Assembly: GCA_002687665.1 (NCBI GenBank)
Contig: NZAX01000040.1
Coordinates: forward strand, 1,982 to 8,030
Direction: 5' to 3'
DNA length: 6,049 nucleotides
Source: Flavobacteriaceae bacterium
GTDB taxonomy: Bacteria; Bacteroidota; Bacteroidia; Flavobacteriales; Flavobacteriaceae
Made by a program: the position numbers and the translations under genes. The notes under the pieces were generated by a model that saw nothing but the letters and a program-made list of their open reading frames with translations, was not told the origin of the DNA and did no database searches. Position 1 is the first letter of the stretch. Every line of letters begins with the position of its first letter. Positions 1-6,049 of the stretch are shown here, piece after piece.

Positions 1-1547
1 ACCAAAGAAACTTCTGGTAAGTCCAAACCTTCTCTCAGCAGGTTAACCCCTACCAATACGTCAAATAATCCTTTACGAAGGTCTTGCATGATTTCTACCC
101 GTTCCAAGGTTTCCACATCACTGTGGATATATCTACAACGGATGTTGACCCGAGTAAAATATTTGGTCAATTCTTCCGCCATTCTCTTGGTTAGTGTGGT
201 CACAAGGGTCCGCTCGTCTTTTTCTACTCTGACTTGTATTTCTTCGATCAGATCGTCGATTTGATTCAAACTGGGTCGAATCTCTATTTCAGGATCCAAC
301 AGTCCAGTGGGTCGAATGATTTGTTCAACATATACCCCCTCAGTTTGTTTTAGTTCATAGTCTGACGGAGTCGCACTGACATAAAGTACTTGATTTTGCA
401 AGGCTTCAAATTCTTCAAATTTTAAAGGTCGGTTGTCCATAGCAGCTGGTAAACGGAAGCCGTAATTTACCAGGTTTTCCTTTCGACTTCGGTCCCCTCC
501 ATACATGGCATGAACCTGAGAAATGGTTACATGGCTTTCGTCCACCACCATCAGAAAATCGTTTGGGAAATAATCAAGCAAACAGAAGGGTCGGGTTCCG
601 GGGTCTCTGCCGTCAAGATAGCGAGAATAATTCTCAATTCCAGAACAATAACCCAATTCACGTATCATCTCCAAGTCAAACTCCGTGCGTTCATGCAATC
701 GCTTGGCCTCCAAAAAACTGCCGTTGGCATTGAAATAGTCGACTTGTTTTACCAAGTCATCTTGTATTTGAGTGATGGCGTTTTGGAGGATTTCCGGCGA
801 AGTAACAAACATATTTGCGGGAAAAAGGGTCAACCGATCAAATTTTTCTAAAAGTTTGTTTTCTATAGGGTCAAAAGATTCAATTTCTTCGATTTCATCG
901 CCAAAAAAATGGATTTTAAAGGCTAAATCTGCATAGCCCGGGAAGATATCAACGATATCACCGTTGACCCTGAAATTACCTCGGTTAAATTCGCCCGTTG
1001 TTCGCGAGTAAAGGCTTTGTACTAATTGGTGCAACAGTTGGGTTCTCGAAATGACCTCTCCTTTTTCAACAGCGATGACATTTTTTTGAAATTCTGCTGG
1101 GTTTCCAATTCCGTACAAACAGGATACAGAGGCGACAACCAATACATCCCTTCTTCCAGAGAGGAGGGAGGAGGTCGTACTCAAACGCAGTTTTTCAATT
1201 TCTTCATTGATGGAAAGGTCTTTTTCAATATACAAGCCACTAGTTGGAATATAGGCTTCGGGTTGGTAGTAGTCATAATAGGAAACAAAATACTCAACAG
1301 CATTGTTTGGGAAAAACTGTTTGAATTCAGAATAAAGTTGTGCGGCTAAGGTTTTATTGTGGGCCAAAACCAATGTAGGACGTTGTAACTCCTGTACTGC
1401 ATTTGCCACGGTAAAAGTTTTACCAGAGCCTGTAACCCCTTGCAAGGTGACGTATTTTTCACCTTCGGAAAAACCCGTAGTGATCTGACGGATGGCCTCC
1501 GGTTGGTCTCCGGTGGGTAAAAAGGTGGACTCCAGTTTAAATTTCAT
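1..1547 (-). CDS. uvrB: UvrABC excinuclease subunit B (3' end cut off by window edge)
   Basis: UvrB is the damage-verifying helicase-like subunit of nucleotide excision repair. It is loaded on DNA by UvrA and then recruits UvrC for incision. I read 515 uninterrupted codons from an ATG at 1547. The N-terminus (MKFKLESTFLPTGDQPEAI) is family-typical and supports this start. Visible motifs: Walker A GVTGSGKT at residues 37-44; the damage-probing beta-hairpin region around residues 90-110 (YYDYYQPEAYIPTSG then LYIEKD); the DEAD-box-like Walker B DESH at 336-339; SATP at 391-394; and the helicase motif VI NLLREGLDLPEVSL at the left edge. The usual length is about 660-680 residues, so roughly 150 codons are missing, including the C-terminal UvrC-binding UVR motif. 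No frameshift or internal stop was seen. It is divergent from the plus-strand gene at 1663, and its own promoter candidate lies just upstream. Confidence 0.98.
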   Translation of the reverse strand, partial: MKFKLESTFLPTGDQPEAIRQITTGFSEGEKYVTLQGVTGSGKTFTVANAVQELQRPTLVLAHNKTLAAQLYSEFKQFFPNNAVEYFVSYYDYYQPEAYIPTSGLYIEKDLSINEEIEKLRLSTTSSLLSGRRDVLVVASVSCLYGIGNPAEFQKNVIAVEKGEVISRTQLLHQLVQSLYSRTTGEFNRGNFRVNGDIVDIFPGYADLAFKIHFFGDEIEEIESFDPIENKLLEKFDRLTLFPANMFVTSPEILQNAITQIQDDLVKQVDYFNANGSFLEAKRLHERTEFDLEMIRELGYCSGIENYSRYLDGRDPGTRPFCLLDYFPNDFLMVVDESHVTISQVHAMYGGDRSRKENLVNYGFRLPAAMDNRPLKFEEFEALQNQVLYVSATPSDYELKQTEGVYVEQIIRPTGLLDPEIEIRPSLNQIDDLIEEIQVRVEKDERTLVTTLTKRMAEELTKYFTRVNIRCRYIHSDVETLERVEIMQDLRKGLFDVLVGVNLLREGLDLPEVSL

Positions 1548-1557
1548 TTTGCAAAAT
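1546..1557. repeat. 12-bp perfect palindrome overlapping the uvrB start codon
   Basis: ATTTTGCAAAAT is a perfect inverted repeat. It covers two bases of the uvrB start codon and most of the -7 element. It could be a small operator half-site pair, or simply a by-product of an A/T-rich start region. There is no second copy in the window and no known operator consensus that I recognise. Confidence 0.4.
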
Positions 1558-1582
1558 TAAAGCTTAAATCACTGTTCCCCAA
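1552..1582 (-). promoter_or_regulatory. Candidate Bacteroidota-type promoter for uvrB (-33 TTG, -7 TAATTTTG)
   Basis: On the minus strand TTG (1582-1580) is followed after exactly 20 bp by TAATTTTG (1559-1552), fitting the Bacteroidota sigma-factor consensus TTG-N(19-21)-TAnnTTTG. Only four bases (CAAA) separate the -7 element from the uvrB ATG at 1547. Transcription from it would therefore start at or next to the start codon, giving a leaderless or nearly leaderless message. The spacing and the consensus match are seen directly; function is inferred. Short AT-rich motifs can occur by chance. Confidence 0.5.
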
Positions 1583-1641
1583 TTTTACACTATTGTTTTA
1601 CCTTATTAAGCAATTATAGAAACACAATGCGGAAAAAGAGG

Positions 1642-1649
1642 TATTTTTG
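1642..1649 (+). promoter_or_regulatory. Possible -7 element (TATTTTTG) for the 1663 gene
   Basis: TATTTTTG fits the Bacteroidota -7 consensus TAnnTTTG and sits 13 bp before the GTG at 1663. No TTG lies at the expected 19-21 bp upstream (the nearest, at 1593-1595, is far too distant). If active, the message would have a leader of only a few bases to the GTG, or about 65 bases to the ATG at 1720. This is weak support. Confidence 0.25.
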
Positions 1650-1662
1650 AAAAAAAAGTAGT

Positions 1663-2724
1663 GTGGAGGAGAAATTGATTTCTAAAAAAAAGCCTTTTTT
1701 TCCAATATCCGACGCCTTGATGCATTTTTTAAAAAAGTACGATCGTTGGATGGAGTCTTCGATTTGTTATGAAGATTTGTTACGATTTTCTGGCTCTGTA
1801 ATCGTACACGATAAATATGATCATGATACCCTATGGGTTAGGGTTTACTATTCAGATTCTGATCGGGAGGAAATAGATTATCAACTCAAAACAATATATA
1901 CTCTTTTGCACTCCGATGGTAATGATTCTTCTTTACCGGATTTGAATATTGATGCCATCGATTACTGCACTTTTGGCAATTCTAAACCTTTTCGGATTAA
2001 AATTAGAAATGTTCTGAACGATAACTTTACCTATTTCTATGTTAAGAAAACCGATGCTTCTCGAGTTTACGGTTTGGAGTTTGAACATACACTTTCACCC
2101 TACAACTTAAATTATATGGTTAATCATGATACTTTGATTGAGGAACATATTGCAGGAATTCCAGGGGATATTTTTATCAAGGATTACCTACCACATTGTA
2201 GTGCTGCTGAAAAAGCTCAAATTGCTAAAGAGTGCGTCAAGTTTAATGAGCGATGTATGGTACGCTTGCTTGGAGATATGCGGGCCTACAATTACGTTGT
2301 TATCCCTATTCACGATTTCGATCATGTAATCTACAAGATCAGGGCCATAGATTTTGATCAACAATGCTTTGAGGGGAAACTATCGGTATATAGACCTCAA
2401 TTCTTTAAGGAGAATTATCCATTAATGATGGTGATCAAAGATAAGTTAAATCATGATTCCATCATCCAATACAAAATTGAGGAACGTTCTATCGTTTCGC
2501 GTCGATTGATTAATTCGGGTAATCGAATTGATTTTCTGGTGAACATCATGAAAAAAGATCGTTTGTCAATTCCAGAAAATTTAGAAAAACTGAAAAATGA
2601 AATTTTTGTTTTTACTAAAGACGATGCCTTTACAAAAAGCAAATCCATGGGAGAGTTGATGCAAGCCTCATTTGATTATATGCGGAGGAATTACCAAAAT
2701 GTTAGTTTGGGGGACTTGCTTTAA
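1663..2724 (+). CDS. Unrecognised protein with divergent kinase-like signature
   Basis: I do not recognise this 353-residue family by name. It has no signal peptide or membrane segment, so it is probably cytoplasmic. Several segments appear in the order of a protein-kinase/aminoglycoside-phosphotransferase fold: a beta-strand with paired lysines (FTYFYVKK, K128/K129), a hinge-like stretch LIEEHIAGIPGD (158-169), a catalytic-loop-like LLGDMRAYNYVV (202-213, D205 and N210), and a DFG-like AIDFD (228-232). The HGD histidine is replaced by leucine, and the gap from N210 to D230 is longer than the usual 13 or so residues. Kinase activity is therefore an inference. The start is uncertain: GTG 1663 is used here, TTG 1675 has GGAGG a few bases upstream, and the first ATG is at 1720 (residue 20). 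An in-frame TGA at 1648 limits extension. It is divergent from uvrB, and its stop overlaps the convergent gene's stop. Confidence 0.85.
   Translation: MEEKLISKKKPFFPISDALMHFLKKYDRWMESSICYEDLLRFSGSVIVHDKYDHDTLWVRVYYSDSDREEIDYQLKTIYTLLHSDGNDSSLPDLNIDAIDYCTFGNSKPFRIKIRNVLNDNFTYFYVKKTDASRVYGLEFEHTLSPYNLNYMVNHDTLIEEHIAGIPGDIFIKDYLPHCSAAEKAQIAKECVKFNERCMVRLLGDMRAYNYVVIPIHDFDHVIYKIRAIDFDQQCFEGKLSVYRPQFFKENYPLMMVIKDKLNHDSIIQYKIEERSIVSRRLINSGNRIDFLVNIMKKDRLSIPENLEKLKNEIFVFTKDDAFTKSKSMGELMQASFDYMRRNYQNVSLGDLL
1684..1701 (+). repeat. A8-GCC-T7 homopolymer pair in the 5' coding region
   Basis: Eight A (1684-1691), then GCC, then seven T (1695-1701) lie just after the candidate GTG/TTG starts of the plus-strand gene. 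Another A8 run (1650-1657) lies just before them. Such tracts are prone to slippage and can fold as a weak A/T hairpin. If translation starts upstream they could shift the frame; if it starts at ATG 1720 they are only leader. Confidence 0.5.
2721..2724. other. Shared TTAA containing both convergent stop codons
   Basis: The plus-strand gene ends with TAA at 2722-2724. The minus-strand pRiA4b-like gene ends with TAA on the reverse of 2723-2721. The two stops overlap inside one palindromic TTAA, leaving no intergenic space. No stem-loop with a T-run is visible around 2690-2780 on either strand, so any terminator must lie inside the opposing coding sequences. Confidence 0.9.
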
Positions 2725-3215
2725 TAGAATTGGTCACTGTCAAATTCATCTTCTTCTAAGTCATCGTTCTTATCAATTTCATTCTCATCAGAGCCTTCTT
2801 TGGCAATAAAATTTTTAGATGGTGGGATTTCGGGAACTTCACCATGGGAAAAAATCAGACTTGGATAACCTTTGAGGTGATCTTTTTCCGCAGTTTCCAT
2901 CAATTCTACAAAAAAAGTCCAAAGGTTGAGGAAATCGTATACGTATATCAAACGATTTTCATTTTCTGATAGTATTTTATCAAGCGGTCTTTCGTTGAGT
3001 GGTTTTTCTCCCACTCCCATATCGACCAAGGGCAATTCCTCACCTTGGGCCCAATTTTCATCGGAGCGATAGAAGGAAGCCATTTCGTTACCAGCAAAAC
3101 CAAAGGATTGTGATACCGCGTCGTGCAGTTCTTCTAGGGTGGCGGTGGCTTCAATTTCAAAATCTCGGATTACATCGGTTTCGGTGTCTAAAATTGCACG
3201 CATTCTATAGATCAT
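2721..3215 (-). CDS. pRiA4b ORF-3-like (IS1096 TnpR-type) family protein
   Basis: This 164-residue protein fits the PRiA4_ORF3-like family, whose biochemical role is unknown. Family features in order: an N-terminal strand IYRMRAIL then VIRDFEI (2-21), the helix LEELHDAVSQSFGF (27-40), the YVYDFLNLWTFFVEL core (91-105), and a late YPSLIF...GEVPEIPP segment (117-132). In the core the usual YDFGDxW has become YDFLNLW, so this is a divergent member. The C-terminus (about 140-162) is a very acidic tail with some 13 Asp/Glu, probably disordered. The ATG at 3215 is preferred because residues 2-8 belong to the conserved first strand; M5 (ATG at 3203) is the alternative. The start overlaps the end of ctaA by 11 nt, suggesting translational coupling. 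Despite the family name there are no transposase genes or terminal repeats nearby. Confidence 0.9.
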   Translation of the reverse strand: MIYRMRAILDTETDVIRDFEIEATATLEELHDAVSQSFGFAGNEMASFYRSDENWAQGEELPLVDMGVGEKPLNERPLDKILSENENRLIYVYDFLNLWTFFVELMETAEKDHLKGYPSLIFSHGEVPEIPPSKNFIAKEGSDENEIDKNDDLEEDEFDSDQFY

Positions 3216-4224
3216 AGGACTTTCTATTTGACATTATTTGTAATATAAAAAAAGATTGTGCCCCGAAAAGCAGGGCCGCGATGATTAAATGTAAAGGTTG
3301 AGAACTGAAAGGAAAATCGAGATAAAACATCAAAATACCAGTAAAAATCTCCAACCCGATCAATCCCAAAATTTGATTGAAGACCTTGACATTGCGTTTC
3401 ATTTTTCGCAACATCCAAAAAAGAATTAAATGAACTCCAAAAACCAGCAGTGACAGAGTTCGGTGTACATAAAATTTGATGGGCGCAGGTTCGAGCCATT
3501 GTCCGGGAGGTTCATGCATTTGTAAATCTACAAATTGACGGACTTGGGTTCCTAACCCAATTTGAAAAAGCGTAAGTAATACGGCAAACCATGCCCATAC
3601 TTTTAAAGTAATATTTCCAGGGATTGAAAACGCCTTTTTTTGATTTGAAAAGAGTAAAAAAACTAATCCTAGTACAATCAAAAGGGCCATACCCATATGC
3701 AGGCTGACTCTATATGGTGCCAAATTAGAATCCACAACCGTTTTTCCCAACCAAGCTTGGAATCCCATTCCCAAAAGAATCAAAATGGAAACGAAAGTAT
3801 GGGAGATATTTTTTTTCCATTTCCAAAAAGATAAAACCGTCATGATCAAAACTGCCAATCCGGCTACTACTCCTATCAAACGATTCAAATATTCAATCCA
3901 TGTCTCGTAGGGATCAAAAAGGGCATAGTCATGCTGTGTGTAAAAGCCCCAATTACGGTCACTAAATGTTTTGGAAGACTCAAAGTTACCATTGGCGACC
4001 CTGAGTTCTTCATTTAGAATAATGACTTGTCCTTTGGTGTATTGGTGACCAGGTTTCCAGTCAAGTTGAGTCCTTTCGGTTGGTGGAATCCAATAGCCAA
4101 AACATTTGGGCCAATCAGGGCAACCCATACCACTTCCTGTCATTCGGACAATGGAACCAGCTGCAATAACCAAATAAACTAAGATTAGACTGATTTTGAC
4201 CGATATTTTAAAACTATTTTCCAT
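3205..4224 (-). CDS. ctaA: Heme A synthase (CtaA/COX15 family)
   Basis: This integral membrane enzyme oxidises the heme O methyl group to a formyl group, giving heme A for aa3-type terminal oxidases. The ATG at 4224 gives 339 residues; a TTG nine bases upstream is possible but less likely. About eight membrane segments are visible, the first at residues 11-27. Family marks: IVRMTGSGMGCPDWPKCFG with C35 and C41 in the first extracytoplasmic loop, EYLNR (111-115, the ExxxNR motif), and conserved histidines likely to bind heme at H176 (SLHMG), H254 (VHR) and H312. The first loop is long, about 75 residues, as in mitochondrial/Bacteroidota-type members. There are only two cysteines in the protein, so the second disulfide pair of the Bacillus type is absent. 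It overlaps cca upstream and the pRiA4b-like gene downstream by 11 nt each. No oxidase subunit or protoheme farnesyltransferase gene is adjacent. Confidence 0.96.
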   Translation of the reverse strand: MENSFKISVKISLILVYLVIAAGSIVRMTGSGMGCPDWPKCFGYWIPPTERTQLDWKPGHQYTKGQVIILNEELRVANGNFESSKTFSDRNWGFYTQHDYALFDPYETWIEYLNRLIGVVAGLAVLIMTVLSFWKWKKNISHTFVSILILLGMGFQAWLGKTVVDSNLAPYRVSLHMGMALLIVLGLVFLLFSNQKKAFSIPGNITLKVWAWFAVLLTLFQIGLGTQVRQFVDLQMHEPPGQWLEPAPIKFYVHRTLSLLVFGVHLILFWMLRKMKRNVKVFNQILGLIGLEIFTGILMFYLDFPFSSQPLHLIIAALLFGAQSFFILQIMSNRKSYDL

Positions 4225-5644
4225 GGGCTTCAAGTCCTATCTCACTTCCTTTTTTTATCATTAAGGCAAAGGCTGCATTGTATTCATTGGGAATCTCACC
4301 TTCCAATATTGCTTCTTTTATGGCTTCTTTGATAATCCCTATTTCTTTGCAAGGTCTTAAATTAAAATGATTCATGATCATTTCTCCGGTCACAGGCGGT
4401 TGGAAATTTCTGATTCTGTCTCTTTCCTCAACTTCTTTGATTTTTTTCCTTACTAGCTTAAAATTATTGTGATAGCGTTTGAATCTATCAGGGTTTTTGG
4501 TGGTAATGTCAGCTTCACAAAGGGTTATCAAATCGTCTAAAATTTCACCTGCATCAAAAACGAGTCGCCTTACAGCAGCATCAGTAACAATGTCTTCTGC
4601 AATGATAATGGGTCTGCAGCTCATCATCACCAATTTTTGAACGTATTTCATTTTTTCGTTTAGTGGCATTTTAAGACGCTTGAAGAGTTTAAGGACCATT
4701 TTGGAGCCAACAAACTCGTGTCCATGAAAGGTCCATCCAATTTTGGGTTGAAATTTTTTAGTCGGTGCCTTTCCAATATCGTGTAACAGTGCTGCCCAGC
4801 GGAGCCAAAGATTTTCTGTGTGCTGGCAAATGTTGTCGACCACTTCAAGGGTATGATAAAAATTATCTTTATGACCTTGGCCTTCAATTTCATCTATACC
4901 TTTGAGTTGGATCAGTTCTGGCAGGATGAGTTCCAAAAGATCATTTTGTTCCAGCATGAGAAACCCACTGGAGGGTTGAGTTGTCAGCACTATTTTATGA
5001 AGTTCTTCTACAATACGTTCTTTGGAGATTATTCCAATCCGATGTGCATTTTTTTTGATTGCTATGATTGATTTGTCTTCAATTTTAAAATTCAATTGGG
5101 TTGCAAACCTTATTGCACGAAGCATGCGGAGAGGATCATCGGAATAAGTTACTGTAGGTTCCAAAGGAGTCCGGATAATACCATTTTGGAGGTCATCCAA
5201 ACCATTAAATGGATCGATGAGAGTCCCTTTATCCTTTCTATTCAGGCTAACGGCTAGTGCGTTAATGGTAAAATCTCTCCGGTTTTGGTCGTCCTCTAAA
5301 GTTCCTTGGGTGACTTTTGGATTTCTACTGTTCTGTGAATAAGACTCCTTTCTTGCACCTACAAATTCCAGACTAATATCTCGCCATTTAACCATTGCGG
5401 TGCCATAAGATTTAAATTCCTGAACTGCTTGTGCACCGGGTAATTGTTTTTGTACCGCTATGGCTAGTTCAATTCCTGAACCTACAGTCACCACGTCAAT
5501 GTCTTTGGCTTTCCCTTTGCCTAGCAAATGGTCGCGAACAAAACCGCCTACCAGATAACTCTCAAGAGACAAATTTTCCGCACTGCGGGCTATGGCTTGA
5601 AACACTTCTTTTTGAAGAACAGTATGGAAGTCTTTGTTTAACAT
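4214..5644 (-). CDS. cca: CCA-adding tRNA nucleotidyltransferase with HD domain
   Basis: This enzyme adds or repairs the 3'-terminal CCA of tRNAs using CTP and ATP. The 476-residue product has the class II nucleotidyltransferase head: YLVGGFVRDHLLG (30-42), the metal-binding DID (48-50), RRDFTINALAV (122-132), and DDPLRMLRAIRFA (169-181), the region that usually supplies base-selecting residues. An HD phosphohydrolase-like domain follows, with H264 (YHTLEV), LLHDIGK (286-292, H288/D289) and FHGHEFVG (306-313). The length and HD-containing layout fit Bacteroidota CCA enzymes. Poly(A) polymerase of the same superfamily is a less likely alternative. The start ATG lies 2 bp after the stop of the upstream TsaC gene, and the 3' end overlaps ctaA. 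It is evidently an internal gene of one transcript. Confidence 0.96.
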   Translation of the reverse strand: MLNKDFHTVLQKEVFQAIARSAENLSLESYLVGGFVRDHLLGKGKAKDIDVVTVGSGIELAIAVQKQLPGAQAVQEFKSYGTAMVKWRDISLEFVGARKESYSQNSRNPKVTQGTLEDDQNRRDFTINALAVSLNRKDKGTLIDPFNGLDDLQNGIIRTPLEPTVTYSDDPLRMLRAIRFATQLNFKIEDKSIIAIKKNAHRIGIISKERIVEELHKIVLTTQPSSGFLMLEQNDLLELILPELIQLKGIDEIEGQGHKDNFYHTLEVVDNICQHTENLWLRWAALLHDIGKAPTKKFQPKIGWTFHGHEFVGSKMVLKLFKRLKMPLNEKMKYVQKLVMMSCRPIIIAEDIVTDAAVRRLVFDAGEILDDLITLCEADITTKNPDRFKRYHNNFKLVRKKIKEVEERDRIRNFQPPVTGEMIMNHFNLRPCKEIGIIKEAIKEAILEGEIPNEYNAAFALMIKKGSEIGLEAHGK

Positions 5645-5646
5645 GA

Positions 5647-6049
5647 TTATGGTCTCAAAAGGGATATTTCCCCCGATGGTTCAATTTTTATGATTCTTGA
5701 AGGCTTTTTGTTGACTTTATCTTTGTCTAAATCAATTATATGGTCAACTCCGGTTATAATTTCCGTATCAATATCTGAGAATTTATGAGGGTGTGAAGCA
5801 CCACTGATGTTGGCAGAAGTTGAAATCAAAGGTTTTCCAAAGGCCTTGATCAAAGGGGTGCAAAAGTGATGATTTACCACTCTGATAGCTACCGTATTTT
5901 CCTGAGCAACAGCATTTTGTGCAATGCCTTTGGGATATTTATAAATGACAGTAGTTGGTCTTAGGTCATTAATGTAATGATGAAGTTTTTTAGGTAAATA
6001 TTCAATGTGTTTTTGGAGCATCTTCAGATCAGCTACCATGCATATCATG
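5647..6049 (-). CDS. tsaC: Threonylcarbamoyl-AMP synthase TsaC/Sua5/YrdC (N-terminus beyond window edge)
   Basis: This enzyme makes threonylcarbamoyl-AMP from threonine, bicarbonate and ATP for the t6A37 modification of ANN-decoding tRNAs. About 133 C-terminal residues are visible. Supporting motifs: a VAIRVVNHHF segment (like RVPNHP in the family), the highly conserved KPLISTSANISGASHP (72-86), the PSRIIKIE strand (116-123) and the terminal LLRP. The YrdC domain is usually about 190-200 residues, so roughly 55-65 residues are missing, including the N-terminal KxR/SxTxxGL nucleotide-binding part. The apparent Met at 6048 is almost certainly internal. The length ends right after the YrdC domain, so this is the short TsaC type without the extra Sua5 domain. 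It is followed after 2 bp by cca. Confidence 0.92.
   Translation of the reverse strand, partial: MICMVADLKMLQKHIEYLPKKLHHYINDLRPTTVIYKYPKGIAQNAVAQENTVAIRVVNHHFCTPLIKAFGKPLISTSANISGASHPHKFSDIDTEIITGVDHIIDLDKDKVNKKPSRIIKIEPSGEISLLRP

Noticed and set aside
510..1349. Open frames on the plus strand at 510-851 and 1026-1349
   Set aside because: They lie opposite the uninterrupted, motif-rich uvrB reading frame and their translations show no recognisable domain. They are antisense shadows.
1627..1650. ATG at 1627 as the start of the kinase-like gene
   Set aside because: Although in frame, it meets TGA at 1648-1650 after seven codons, so it cannot encode the same protein unless there is a sequence error.
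2721..3215. Insertion sequence or plasmid remnant suggested by the pRiA4b/IS1096 family name
   Set aside because: There is no transposase, terminal inverted repeat or target duplication, and the gene overlaps ctaA precisely. It looks like a resident chromosomal gene.
2999..3499. Open frames at 2999-3217 (plus) and 3224-3499 (minus)
   Set aside because: They overlap the pRiA4b-like gene and ctaA in other frames and have no family features, whereas the overlapped genes are clearly coding.
4225..4233. TTG at 4233 as the start of ctaA
   Set aside because: It adds only three residues and lengthens the overlap with cca to 20 nt. The ATG at 4224 is a better start and gives a family-typical N-terminus.
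4660..5646. Open frames inside cca at 4660-4893 (minus), 4820-5071 (plus) and 5431-5646 (plus)
   Set aside because: The cca frame carries every expected catalytic motif across this span, so these are shadows.

Overview
The window is an AT-rich stretch of chromosomal DNA that most likely comes from a Bacteroidota genome, probably Flavobacteriia. The evidence is the style of the encoded proteins (UvrB, the heme A synthase and the pRiA4b-like protein), the general absence of clear Shine-Dalgarno sequences, and a good match to the Bacteroidota -33/-7 promoter (TTG-N20-TAATTTTG) in front of uvrB. This is inference from sequence character; no rRNA or other marker is present.

Layout from right to left, following the minus strand. 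Positions 6049-2721 hold a very tight operon-like run of four genes. First is the C-terminal part of a TsaC/Sua5 threonylcarbamoyl-AMP synthase, whose N-terminus lies beyond the right edge. Next, after 2 bp, is a CCA-adding tRNA nucleotidyltransferase with an HD domain. Its end overlaps the start of heme A synthase (ctaA) by 11 nt, and the end of ctaA overlaps a pRiA4b ORF-3-like protein by 11 nt. The pRiA4b-like gene converges on a plus-strand gene (1663-2724), and the two stop codons share one TTAA. That plus-strand gene encodes an unrecognised 353-residue protein with features of a divergent kinase-like phosphotransferase. A 115-bp divergent intergenic region (1548-1662) separates it from uvrB. 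uvrB reads leftwards and is cut by the left edge after 515 codons.

How the genes work together: tsaC and cca are both tRNA maturation functions (t6A37 synthesis and the 3' CCA end). ctaA makes heme A for cytochrome aa3-type oxidases, so an aerobic, respiring organism is likely. The pRiA4b-like protein has no established biochemical role. uvrB is nucleotide excision repair and appears to have its own promoter. Most of the window is ordinary housekeeping. The parts worth a second look are the kinase-like orphan, the coupled pRiA4b-like gene, the possibly leaderless uvrB promoter and the compact gene junctions. I found no mobile element, CRISPR array, tRNA or rRNA.
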